This document shows, in pieces, positions 47,353 to 57,941 of a stretch of DNA of 64,000 nucleotides. The stretch covers positions 3,596,001 to 3,660,000 of the forward strand of contig JAULSR010000002.1 of assembly GCA_030512295.1 (NCBI GenBank), read 5' to 3'. Each line of letters begins with the position of its first letter. Position 1 is the first letter of the stretch. Source of the stretch: Bombardia bombarda. Lineage: Eukaryota > Ascomycota > Sordariomycetes > Sordariales > Lasiosphaeriaceae. The notes beneath the pieces are model-generated. The model ran no database searches. It was given only the letters and a program-made list of their open reading frames with translations, and was not told the DNA's origin. The position numbers were made by a program, and so were the translations under genes.

Positions 47353-50300
47353 TCAAGGTCAACCGCGGCGGCTGGCATTGTCTATGCAACACACACACAT
47401 CGATATGGAATTGGCAAACGACAATCACCAACCAACGCACTTGCTACGGTCGGCTGACAGCAAGGCAGCATCACAGCAGCAGCAGCATCGTGAGCATTTT
47501 CCATTCCCTATTCTGCCATTAGCTCGGAGGACCCAAGCGCATGTCAGAACTTTGTTTGTTTTGTCCACACCTACCTATTGTGTACCCAACACTGACTTGC
47601 TCGGTGATGCAGGCTGAGTAGCACGGATGGGGAGCCTTGGAAGGAAGAGAAAGCTGGGGTCGACAGGGGCCCCCGATTGGCTGGCTCTCCACTTGCACTC
47701 TCTCAGCTAGTCATCTCAGCCCGCTACTGTCATGACAAGTAATAGCCAACAGGAAGACGAAGAGGGCAATTAGTTATTCATGTGAAAGACTTCGTGTAGG
47801 TCATGCTCGCACACCATCTGGAAGAGCTGGAATACGATGAATGAGAGCCTGGACTGTTCCGTAAGTCACATTGAAGGTTTGCATCTGCATCTGTCAGCCT
47901 GCTTGCCAGCCTGGTGGTGGCTTCGTATGCGTAAGTGTGTGTATGTACATGGATGCTGCAAGCTGCATGCACGCTGCACACTGCACGATGCACAGCTGCG
48001 CGAATCAAGGAAAGGGGGGGAAAAAACGGGAAAATACAAGGGGTTCCGAGGCTCTGCTGCTATGATGAGTGATACCAGCCAGTACGTACATACTATGCCA
48101 AGTAGGTAAGGTAATTTGTTTTTCGGCTCTGTTGGTGGGGAAAAGCAAGTAAACCTTGTGCGACAACAAGCAACACAGCCGCCTGTGTGTGTTGTGCATC
48201 TCCGTACGCGCAAAGTCCGCCGTCAAAGACCGCCCGACCAGTCTGGATCCGGCGGAGCAACATTTCGAGCCATCTGGAGCCCCAAGGAAACCCGAACGTT
48301 TACAGGTAAGGTCGTATTTGCGTATGTGCAAATTAATGAACTCGCGGGATGCGAGCAACGATCGACGACGCCGCCGGCACCGGGGTGGCAAAAAGAAAAA
48401 AGACAACGGCTACAAAATATCTATCGGGGGCAGTGACGTGGCAACAAAGTATTCTGCCCTGTTTGCTGTCTCTGTCTCGGCAGTCGCTGTCGGTCGGCCG
48501 GTCGGGTCGAGTGAATGGGCCGGTGGATGGATGGACGGCAATCATGGCGATGGCAAAATGCGAGATGCAAAAATTTGGGAGACACCCGCGTATCTGGATC
48601 TGGATACGGATGGAGGTAACTTTGTACCTGTCTTATCATATCGCCGAAGGAAAGGTGGCTCATGATAGGTCGTTGGGTAGTGTGGCTGGAGCACATGGCA
48701 CCCCAGCAAATCGCAATTTTTTGACATGGTGGCGCAGTCTCGTGCTTGCTGTCCCTCTGAGCCCCTGAGTCCCATTCTGAACCTTGTTTCTTTCCTGCCG
48801 ATCCCTCCCTAGGTCGTCTGAACTTTTGAAGAGAAACGCGTCTTCGGACACATACGATATTCGGCGCAGACCCCTTGGTCTGTAGGCGTGGCGAGACGCG
48901 CAATGCAGGGTTGCGTATTCTTCTTCTTCTTCTTCTACGTCCTTCTTCCTCAAATTTCTAAATCGGGCTTTATGCGATACAGGTTCGTTGGGTTCTTGGC
49001 TTTGCAAGATTCCAAGGGAAGTTGGCATTTCGCCTCTTCCATTTTTTCTTGTTCGGGTAATTCGTTTCTGTCGCAGGCTTCAGCACAATTGATGTTGGTC
49101 TCGTGTGCCCAACGATTGAATGACCTCAATTAGGCACGAGAGGAACTTTTTGAAATGCTTTAACATTGGGTGGTTGCCTGCCTGTCGCGCATGAGCGACA
49201 CCTCTGCAACTTAACCAAATATCGACAAGCGTCGGAATCCTTCTTATGGCACGGGGCGTGAGCATCGTCAACTGTGTCATTCAATTACCGCACAGCTAAC
49301 TCTGAAGGAACGAATGGATTGAACGTGGGATTTATGTCAAAAGTCCCGATGCTGCCTCGGACGCGGCGTATTATGATTAGAACTTGCATGCGGCGGGAGT
49401 CATTTGCGACAATCCATGATTTCATGTCAATGAACTATTGTCTTTGAGGAGCATGCGCAAGGGATCTGATGACTCCAAAATCAGTCAGCATCCAACAAAA
49501 GGGCTGACATAAGAACTTGGACAATAGCCATCATGGAACCGGTGCCTGATGATGTGAATCCAAAAGATCCCAATTGTACTAGAAGGACGAAGGAAGAAGG
49601 ATTTTAGCAATGCTGATGAAAACCAACTGCCTTTCGCCAGTATTCGTCTTTGCTACGGGATAGTACAGAGCTGACGAGTCTTGTTTCAGTTTGATACCGG
49701 ACATTTACTTCGAGTATGCTAGCTCTATGTATGTCTTATGTCTTTAGTTTTACAAAAATATCTAGCACAGCCTTCGATTCGGAGAATTCGCGTCTCTGGG
49801 GGCTGAAGACTTTCTGCCGTTTTCTTGCGCTCCAGATTCATCAGAACAGAACTGCACTCTGAAATAGCGTCATGGTAGTGAAATGTCGGTCAGGTCAGGA
49901 TTTCTTTCAGGGCTCTACCCAGCATGGTCTGTTGTCGAGTCATGTTCATCGTGCAGTGTCCCATGTAAGGGTTATGGTGCTGCCAAAGAGCGGTCTGAAC
50001 ACTTGTCTCTCTTTGGTGAGATGTTGATACGCTTGCAGCTTTTAATTTGTGCTGGGTAGGTAGATACTGCTGTTGTGGCTATGTTGCTCGTTTTTCAGAC
50101 AGACTAAGCCAGGGTTGTTTTGTCCGGCAGCAGCGGCTGGTGTGGCTGTGAACAACATGGCAGTTCAGATAACCGCCACGTAATGCCAGTCAGCCGCTGG
50201 TATTATTCGACACTTTCTCATCTGCGATGGTGTAGTGGTTCAAGCGGATGGGGTTTGGTGCTTCGATGTCGACGAGGTTGAATTCGGTTCTGTTGCAGTT

Positions 50301-50484
50301 CAGACTCCTGTTTAAAACAAACGACGAGGACGAACTTGATATTGATGGTGCCTTGTATCTCTATATTTAACGTACCAATCCAAAACTTGGATATTACAAA
50401 GCTATGCGCATATGGCGGCATTATGAGTACATGAAGTGAAGGGTGTGGTGGTATTGACATTGACCCACACGACGTTAAGCCCCT

Positions 50485-51675
50485 TTAAAGAAAGCGGGGC
50501 ACCGCGACCACAGCCATAACAAAGGCAACCCCCATGGGCACAGCATTTGCTTTGACAGCATAGTTGGTGCTGGTGCTGGCGGGCGCAGTGGTGGCGGTAA
50601 CAAGCACAGTCTCGGTTACTTTGCTGGCAGGGCCAAGCTCGGGGCTGTCTGTCGTCAAGGCACTACTGTCAGTAGTAGATGTTGCCGGCGAGGATGGAGA
50701 GGAACTGGTGGTGCTAACACCAAGTGCTCTGGCGTGAGTCGTCGTCATGACGGTGGCGGAGTCGTCGTCTTCGTCGTTGCAGGTGTAGCCGTTCAAGCAG
50801 CATCCTTCGTCATGGCAATACCAACCAGCCTGTGGAATTCAGTCAATACTTACTTGGTCGGCCCTCTTTGACGTTTGACGACGTAAGCTTACATCACAGA
50901 AACCACCAAACACGCAGCAGTCGCCGTCCAACCCAATGCAGTCACCAGATCCGCACAGCCTCTGGTCTGGCGGGCAGCTTGTAGGTTCATCATCGGGTCC
51001 CGACTCATTGCCTCTGGTGTCGCGTTCGCAAGAGTCGGTCAGGCAGTGATAGCCCGAGTCACAGTAAGTACCATCATGGCAGTAATTACTTGGACCCTAC
51101 GGGAATACATCTGCCGGAGATGGCGAGTCAGCTTCTGATGGTGACGGTGGTAGATAGGGTGGTTTCCATAGGATGTCTTACCCGCCGTTGCAAGGAATAG
51201 TCTCTTTCTAGAATAGTTGACAGACATATGTTAGTAAGCGAGCCATTCCAACATTCAGAATATTATTAATTACAATATATAACATAAAAGAGACATACCG
51301 GGCAGCAAGTATCGGCGTCGAAGCAGTATCTTCCCGGGTCGCACCACGTACCGCTACAGACACAATATCAGTATAATAGATAAATACATAAAGCAGACAA
51401 ACATATATATATATATATATATATATATAACGGCAACACGTACTCAAAAGCGCAGCATTCGCTGTCGGTAGCAGTACAGCTACCGCGGGAGCCGCAGGGC
51501 TTAAAGCCGAGCTCACACTTGGGAACGATGCTATCGGGCGTTGCCTAGAGCTTAGCCTGAGACCGCCAAGCCCTCTCAGTCCAGCGCTGATGCCGTTGGC
51601 TGGAACTGGCGCCAGGGGAATCCCCAGGGGGATGCTGCCCAAAAGGGCGCGCGTGGCGAGTCCTCCAAGCTGCAT
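50485..51675 (-). CDS. Cysteine-rich secreted, probably GPI-anchored protein
   Basis: The downstream exons are clear: 50893-51096, then 50485-50829 (intron 50830-50892). They encode C-rich modules (NYCHDGTYCDSGYHCL, SCPPDQRLCGSGDCIGLDGDCCVF, AGWYCHDEGCCLNGYTC), a Ser/Thr-rich stalk, and a hydrophobic C-terminus ending VPMGVAFVMAVVAVPRFL, typical of a GPI signal. Further upstream are exon 51299-51353 (GTWCDPGRYCFDADTCCP) and an exon ending at 51444 (CELGFKPCGSRGSCTATDSECCAF); the intron between these two holds an (AT)n tract. The region 51097-51298 is either one intron or two with a tiny exon. The 5' end is uncertain: ATG 51675 (MQLGGLATRALLGSIPLG) gives a plausible signal peptide but needs an intron with a poor GTTCCA donor to reach the cysteine frame after TAG at about 51545. 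Likely a cell-wall or surface protein; function unknown. Confidence 0.6.
51403..51429. repeat. (AT)n microsatellite inside an intron
   Basis: About 13 AT units in the intron 51354-51443 of the cysteine-rich gene. Confidence 0.9.
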
Positions 51676-52370
51676 TTTTAAACGAGTGACGGAATATTAG
51701 AATAGCACGCTGGCAGCAGTCGAGGCAGAAGGCGAGGAGCGCATCGCGTCTGTTTTTATCGTCGTCGAGATTCAGGGGTCCACATCCTGTCAAGTTCATA
51801 CCACACCAGGGTGGGAGTAGGTTAGGCAGGGTGTAGAGACTTTGAGATTTGATATCTTGGTGGAAAAAAAGGGTTCATTTTTTAAAAATATTCAGAATAT
51901 GGGCAAATGGACGCATCTCTTGAGTACATGTTTTCGGTTACTAAGCAAGTTACTGGGCATGTCGACTGTAAATCCTTACGATGAAATCCAACCGATTGAT
52001 GCACACAACCCCTTCCTTCATTTACGCTAAGACCGCACCATTCCACTAACTTAGGGGTTGACGGGGCCATCGATCCATACTGATTGGTGACGCTGCTTCG
52101 AGTTTACTGTTTCGGCATTTATATCCACATTTACCTTGTGTTGATGGGTGACACCACGGTGACCGACATCAACGACCCAACCTGAATCATAGCGCGAATG
52201 TGACAGGAGATTGACGCAGTTAGTATTTGCTCGAAAGATATCACCGACTTTCATCCATCCTTTGATCCTATCATATGACCTATTACAAAGTCCAGAAGTG
52301 TGATTACCCCTGTTACTAATTGGGTAAAACAACTATTGGATACAAATTTCTAACTGCCCAAACAAAGGCA

Positions 52371-52458
52371 AACAAACACAGAAAACAGAAAACAAATACA
52401 GAAAAGAAAAGACAAACACAGAAAAGAGAAGACAAACACAGAAAACAGAAAACACAAC
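52371..52458 (+). repeat. Purine-rich minisatellite (ACAAACACAGAAAA-type)
   Basis: About five imperfect copies of a 14-20 bp unit such as GACAAACACAGAAAAGAGAA. It is found only in duplication unit A. Confidence 0.75.
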
Positions 52459-52751
52459 CACCAATCGCTTTTTATACTGACCATTCCACACCAGCACCTT
52501 TTTAAGCAAACCTGGCCACCCGTACTGGCCAGGCTGGGAGCAGGCAGATAAGTCAGGAGGTCTTAGGCTGGCCCATCTGCCCGACTGGCCTGGCCGGGAG
52601 TAAGTTGGCCGGGCGGCTACTGCCACTACAACAGCGGCCAATAACAATGCCATCAGCGTTAATCATCACGATACACCATAACCAGTAATCGACCCCCCAA
52701 ATATAATCAACTTCTTATTTTTATTAACCAAAAAAAGAAGCTCGGGTACTA

Positions 52752-52836
52752 TAGCCAAGTAGTATAGTATATAAGACTCCAGTCGAAAGGTCGTGAAGTT
52801 CAATTCCCAGTTATTCTTTTCTCTTTTTTTTTTTTT
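52752..52836 (+). ncRNA. tRNA-like Pol III unit (possible SINE head or tRNA relic)
   Basis: A perfect A-box match (TAGCCAAGTAG, 52752-52762) is followed 34 bases later by a B-box match (AGTTCAATTCC, 52797-52807) and then a 13-T run (52824-52836), the three signals of a Pol III gene at tRNA spacing. The acceptor ends do not pair and the anticodon arm is irregular (GACT/GGTC with an enlarged loop), so it is not a normal tRNA. It could be a decayed tRNA or the 5' part of a tRNA-derived SINE. It lies in the extra segment of unit A. Confidence 0.4.
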
Positions 52837-53614
52837 ACCGGTTTAAATAACTATCAGCATTTTACACTCATCAACGTTTTACTCTCATCAGCACCAAAAG
52901 CCCTAGTAGCCACACCAGCACCTTTTATCACTTACACCATCCAATATACAAAAGGTCAGTATCTTACTACTATTCAGGTTGATTGGCCTGTCAGGAATAC
53001 TGTACGTATCAGCTACAAAATGGACTGGTGTGAAGCAAAATACTACAGTGAATAGATTTGGCTGTCTTCAGTCTTGTATAATACTGACATCTGGCTGGAA
53101 GACAGCATTTTGCCATCCCCCATTTCCCGGGTAGGTAGGTATAGCGATTCTCGGACTATTGTATTTCTCTTCACCATCATCTTCCAAGCCACAAGTAAGT
53201 CGAGGCATTACAAAGATCTATATCTTTCCCCCGTTGTCCACTACTAACGGCCCGGACAGGGGTTTCCAAGGTGTCCATCATCACCACCCACCCGTCCGCT
53301 CATATCTAGCGAGAAGCCAAGATCATCCAGCTCGCCCAATATCATTCCTGGTGCAAAGCGATCAGCTCACTACTGTAGGTACCTACGTTTACAACCTCCC
53401 CTCTCTTGTCCATCTTGCCCATCTCACCCATCTCGCCTGAGTACTCTATAAACCTATTTTCTACAGGCATTCTATCACTTGGACCTTCCCTCCTCCCCTT
53501 CCCTTATCTTTCCGTTCGCTGTCCGTGCATTTGCATGTATCATTCTGACTGACTCGGGCTTCGACAAGGGGCATTATCTATTAGCAATTGTCGACGAGCC
53601 GCAGCGATTCAACT

Positions 53615-53875
53615 ATGTGCTGGATCACGAAGTACGACGAGATTGGGATTTGCGACAGATGCGGCGAATTCGGCATACTAATCTACGAAAAGATGTGCGA
53701 GGCTGTAATACGGGATAGGCTTTCCTTTGGCGGCTGCGGTAGCAAATTCAGGGGTATACGCCTTGAATGTGATCCTCCGAAAGGGTCCCTTTGTCGTCAG
53801 TGTAGAGCACAAGATAAATTAGACGGTAGCATAGAGAAGAGCATAAGAGATGACAAAGCACCGGAGAAGACTTAA
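53615..53875 (+). CDS. Small cysteine-rich protein, duplication copy A
   Basis: Predicted 86 residues from ATG 53615. Cysteines are at 2, 13, 16, 28, 41, 52, 60 and 63, including C-x2-C-G at 13-17 and C-x2-C at 60-63, a zinc-ribbon-like layout. Conserved with copy B are MC at the start, C13-x2-C16-G, C28, an R-x2-F-G-x-C-G element around 37-42, G-x-R-L near 46-49, and a final C-x2-C. The tail is charged (SIRDDKAPEKT). There is no signal peptide. I do not recognise a family; metal binding is inferred. Leader sequences of both copies are also similar and contain intron-like GTAAGT-type sites (near 53193), so an upstream non-coding exon is possible. Confidence 0.5.
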   Translation: MCWITKYDEIGICDRCGEFGILIYEKMCEAVIRDRLSFGGCGSKFRGIRLECDPPKGSLCRQCRAQDKLDGSIEKSIRDDKAPEKT

Positions 53876-55219
53876 GACAAGAGAACACAAAACCACGCGA
53901 GAAGACTGAGGACAGCAAGGGAACGTCAGCATATAGACTAGATACTTAGAACTAGTCCAGCTCTCCCTATGGTACTGAATCGTCAGTAGTGTCGTATAGG
54001 GCTAGTACCTGTAGCTTTCTAGAATGATAGATTGTTTTGAGACGCCAGTGTCAGCCATTACTAGTAGTAGACCAATGTAGATACAAGTAACGATGTCGTC
54101 TCTGCCCGCTCACCTGACTTTAGCTAGCGGACAGCCCTATGAGTACGGGCACTAGTTGCAGGCCTTAGTGCATATTCTCATCTCGTATGCCGTACCGTGA
54201 ACAAGAATTCGGTTCTAGGTCCAGTGACTGACGAAATATGAGTTTTGTGTGGGGGCGTCGGAGGCTGTCGAAAAGTCCAAATTCCATTTGTGTAGGTGCC
54301 TGTTCGTGTCTTCCTAGATAGTCACCTTAGCGGGCACTCTGATTAGTGACGCTGCTTCGAGTTTACTATTCGGGAACCATATCCGCACCCACCGCGGGTT
54401 GCATCGATAGTCGGATGATGTCCTCATCTTGCAAGTCATTCTCAAGCGCATCAGGCTTGATGACTACACCATATACGTTTTTGTATTGATAGGTGCCACC
54501 ACGGTGATCAACATCAACGACCCAGACTCGGTCACCACCTTTCTACTGAATAACAATGCAATTTCTACATCAAAGTTAATAAACAGTGCCGTCATGACAA
54601 AGAGTAAGACCATATGATTGGATGTCGTAGAGTTAGAGAAGCAAAAATTCAAAACCTCGCTGTTTGTTCATTTGCATCAGAAGCGATCCCTTAGCAGCTT
54701 CATTGCTAATTGGGCTTATAGTTCTCAGATACAAATACATCCCTAGACTATTCTAGTCCACCATACACCAGAAATCAGAAAACAACAATCACCTGCAATA
54801 AAGTTACCCACCGCTCTCGAGTAGTGCTCTTCACTATCATATCTCAAGCTACAAGCAAGTCAAGACATCACAAAGATCTATACTTACCTTTCCCCAGAAT
54901 CTACCACTGACGACCCGAACAAGGTTTTCCAAGCTGTGCATCACCACCATCCACCCGGTCGCGTATATCTAGCGAGAAGCCGAAAATCATCCAATTCCCC
55001 AAGATTCTTCTTCCTGACGCAAGGCAGTCAGGTCACTACTGTGGGTACCTATTTACTAAACAACTTATCCTCTCTTGCCTTTTTTGCCCATCTTGCCCAT
55101 CAACCACCATACCAAATTGTTCTATAACCTATGACCTTCCCTCCTCCCTTCCTTTGTCTTCTCACTCACTACCTTACCCTTGCGGTAGTATAACTGGCTC
55201 ATGCCTCGACATAGTAGTC

Positions 55220-55453
55220 ATGTGCTACATCTGGCAATACGAAGGCGCAGCGACATGCCCGACTTGCGGGGCGTTGGATCTCATATACACAAAGTGCAAA
55301 TGCCATGTGGTAATCGCGAGTCGTGGTAGATTCGGCAGCTGCGGCACAGCCATGGGCGTAAGACTGACAGGATCAGACGCTCAGAATGTTGCGTCTGCGC
55401 GTTACGGAGCCAAGTGTTATAGATGCATGATGGTAGACATCAACAGGGGTTGA
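55220..55453 (+). CDS. Small cysteine-rich protein, duplication copy B
   Basis: Predicted 77 residues from ATG 55220, a diverged paralogue of the protein at 53615. Cysteines are at 2, 13, 16, 26, 28, 41, 66 and 69. The spacing C13-x2-C16, C28, C41-G and the terminal C-x2-C is kept while most other residues changed, which points to selection on the metal-ligand frame. The final pair is YRC-type (CYRCMMVD). Function is unknown. No signal peptide or membrane helix is seen. Confidence 0.5.
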   Translation: MCYIWQYEGAATCPTCGALDLIYTKCKCHVVIASRGRFGSCGTAMGVRLTGSDAQNVASARYGAKCYRCMMVDINRG

Positions 55454-56486
55454 AAGCGGTGTCAAATCTGTGAGCCAACAGCTGGATATCACGGTATTCT
55501 CCAAAATCAATTCAGGTCTCGAGAAGAGATGGAGAGAGTGCCTAGGTACCGATATAACCCTACTGTTGGCTGAGGCTCGATATGGCTTTACGGGTTCTGA
55601 GCGACGATTTTCTTGGGTATGTGGGGCGGAGAGGAACACGGGAGAAGACACAACAAGGGAGAAGTCATTTGATGACAAGCAAGAAGACCGAGGAGAGAAA
55701 GGGAACGTCAGCATGAGTAGAGACTTAGTTCTGCTCTATCTATGGCACTAATTCGTCAGTAGTGCCATATAAGGCTGGTACACGAACCGACAGCGTTGTT
55801 TTATTGATAGCATTGTTTTTGAATGATATCATTGTTTTGGAATCTGTTGACAACGATAACTGGTAGACTCGTGTGAATAGAGGGATGTCGTCTCTGTCCG
55901 CTCACCTAATTGTAGCTGGCGGGCGGCCCTGTGCGTACGGGCACCGGTTGCAAGCCTGGGTCCATAATATACCTACCTACATAGTTGTGTACTGATCTTC
56001 TTCAGGCTTGACGTGCTGGCATCTTCACCCTCGCTGAGATAAACCTCCATCCTTCTTGTGCAGAACGAAAACCAACCATCAACATCTTCGCGACCTCCTG
56101 CAACCTTTTCCCACTGTCCAGCTCGTCCCTTTTCAAATCCTCCTCTAGACTGTAGAAAACCAATGGAAGCAAAGACGGTCAAGTGTGGAGGTATCGGAGG
56201 CTGTTGAAAATGATTTTTTTGGTCCAAATCCCACTCGTGTAGGTGCCTGTTCGTGCCTTCCTAGATAGTAACCTTGGCGGGCACTGTGTAAAACGCGCTA
56301 CGAGTGTCGGTGAAAACCACCCCTTCATCCTATTTCGTCCGACTCGATAGCTTGCCCAAATCACGACAAAGTATCCTAATAGTCATGTGTCAAACTATCA
56401 TCGTCTTGCACCCACAATCCAATCTTTCTCAGACCTGACTCTCCCAGCTTTTCAACCCACTAACCACGCGACGAAGCACCAAAACC
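55454..56486. other. Intergenic: end of duplication unit B
   Basis: Beyond the shared duplication blocks, I see no gene. The final 200 bp (56290-56486) contains the upstream region of the decayed fructosamine kinase gene. Confidence 0.45.
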
Positions 56487-57714
56487 ATGAACTACGACCG
56501 CGCGCCCGGCCTCGAATTTGGCGGCGACGGCACAAAGATTGACCCCAGCGTTGCCGCCAGTCGGTATCACCTCTCCCAATATCATTTTAAACAACGCATC
56601 ACTAACATCCCCCCAACCCCCAAAAAAGACCTCCCCCCCGGCAGCCGCGTCACCTCCACCTCCACCTGGGGCCGCAGCTTCTGGCCGCATCGACGTCTCC
56701 TTACCTACCTCCAGCTCTCCCGCAACCTTCTTCATCAAGGTCCTCCCCAAAGACATCGGCAGACAAATGGTCCAGGCCGAGTTCGAGTCCATGGCGGCCA
56801 TCCACCGCCTCCTGTCCTCCTTCGCCCCGCGGCCCACCGCCTAGGGCACCTACCAGACCATCGCCGACACGCACCTCTTCCTATGCGAGTTCAAGGATCT
56901 GAACCCAGGTCCGCAGCAGCGGCCTGACCCCGTCGAGTTCGCGGGCCGCCTGGCTGCGCTGCACCAGACCAGCCGCTCGCCGACGGGCAAGTTTGGGTTT
57001 CACATTACCACGTTTAACGGAAACTTGCCGCAGGACAATGAGTGGGAGGACTGCTGGGAGGTGTTTTTCACCAAGAGCATGCGGCAGGCCCTGGAGCATG
57101 AGACAGCCGCGCGGGGCGCTGATCCCGAGGTTGAGAGGTTGGTGGCGGTTATTTTGGGAAAGGTGATTCCACGGCTGCTGCGGCCTTTGGAGAGCGAGGG
57201 GCGGACGGTCGCTTGTTCATGGGGATTTGTGCTATTGGAATGCTGGGGTGGATTTGGGCACCGGCATGAGCGTTGTCTTTGACGCTTGTTCGTTTTATGC
57301 TCACAATGAGTGTAAGTACTGCCTGTCTGTCTGGTCGTATTGTCGGTTGTTACGTGATGTTAAGACAAGCTCTAATCTGGGCGTTGCTTGCCGGGTTTCA
57401 TCAGACGAACTGGGACAGTGGCGTCCGGCTTGCAACAAGTTCGGACCCGAGTACGTGGCGGCCTACCACTCTGTGACTGAACGTTCCGAGCCCGTTGAGG
57501 ACTACGACGGCAGGGTGGATCTTTATAAACTGTGAGTAATCTCTTCTGCCTCCTTTATGGCTTATTTGTCCTCTAGTGTCACGGGCTTGACTGCTGATGA
57601 TGTGTGACAAAAAGCCGTTTCAACACCCGCGTCTCTGCTCTGTTTTGGGACCAGCCAAGCTACAGGACACAGTGGGTGCAGACAGCGTCGCCACCCAAAT
57701 ACTTTTGCTGGTGA
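56487..57714 (+). pseudogene. Decayed fructosamine/ketosamine-3-kinase gene
   Basis: Segments typical of fungal fructosamine-3-kinases occur in order but in different frames: GSRVTSTSTWGRSF, then FFIKVLPKDIGRQMVQAEFESM, then FLCEFKDLNPG, ALHQTSRSPTGKFGF, EWEDCWEVFFTKSM, VIPRLLRPLESEGR, then HGDLCYWNAGVD and FDACSFYAHNE, and DYDGRVDLYKL. Lesions: a frame change near 56690; a TAG at 56842-56844 where relatives have Trp; about 8 bases missing just before HGD (near 57211), shifting frame; and HGDLWYGN altered to HGDLCYWN. Three introns with GT-AG ends (56553-56630, one following 57310, one following 57532) remain recognisable. The intact enzyme phosphorylates sugars attached to lysines to reverse glycation. 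This copy cannot make it. The TGG-to-TAG change fits a C-to-T transition on the other strand at CpA, the RIP signature, but one site proves nothing. Confidence 0.85.
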
Positions 57715-57941
57715 GCTGACAAACCTTTGAGGATGATTGGGGATATGAAGGATCTGATCCAGAGATACGGTTGAAACCAGGGGCGACAAAGAGATGTGTC
57801 GATGTTTTCCTTCCAGTGCGTACAATACAGAAATATGGTATTTGGTGTATATTATCTGATGGTCTAGCTGACATGGAAAGAAACTGCCTTGTCTTTACTT
57901 CTAAAAAGCCACAGCTGGCTAACCCCCAGACCAAAACGTAC

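Larger units (their letters stand above)
44608..50484. other. Gene-poor region, 5.9 kb, with simple repeats
   Basis: No gene is supported. Visible structure: a 31-nt A run at 45826-45856, TAGG/GGTACC palindromes near 46013-46110, (CCAA)n at 47299-47321 next to (CAGC)n at 47328-47352, a (TTC)n run at about 48920-48938, and a weak tRNA-like segment near 50225-50290 that I did not accept. Confidence 0.55.
52081..56290. repeat. Tandem duplication of a ~2 kb unit (two diverged copies)
   Basis: Unit A (about 52081-54339) and unit B (about 54340-56290) share ordered, same-strand similarity blocks. Both begin TGATT(G/A)GTGACGCTGCTTCG (52081, 54340). Next come a CACCACGGTGA block with ATCAACGACCCA (52153, 54498), a long leader block (53150-53400 and 54825-55060), a small cysteine-rich ORF, a GATGTCGTCTCTG(C/T)CCGCTCACCT block (about 54090, 55886), and a GTAGGTGCCTGTTCGTG block with TTCCTAGATAGT (about 54293, 56238). 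Unit A is longer because it carries an extra segment (about 52330-52850). Identity is visibly imperfect, so the duplication is not recent. Confidence 0.75.

Noticed and set aside
48156..48665. 169-codon plus-strand frame
   Set aside because: Low-complexity Arg/Lys runs and overlapping frames on both strands; nothing protein-like.
50225..50290. tRNA-like segment (GGTGTAGTGG and GGTTGAATTCGG)
   Set aside because: The B box is a poor match, acceptor ends do not pair and no terminator follows.
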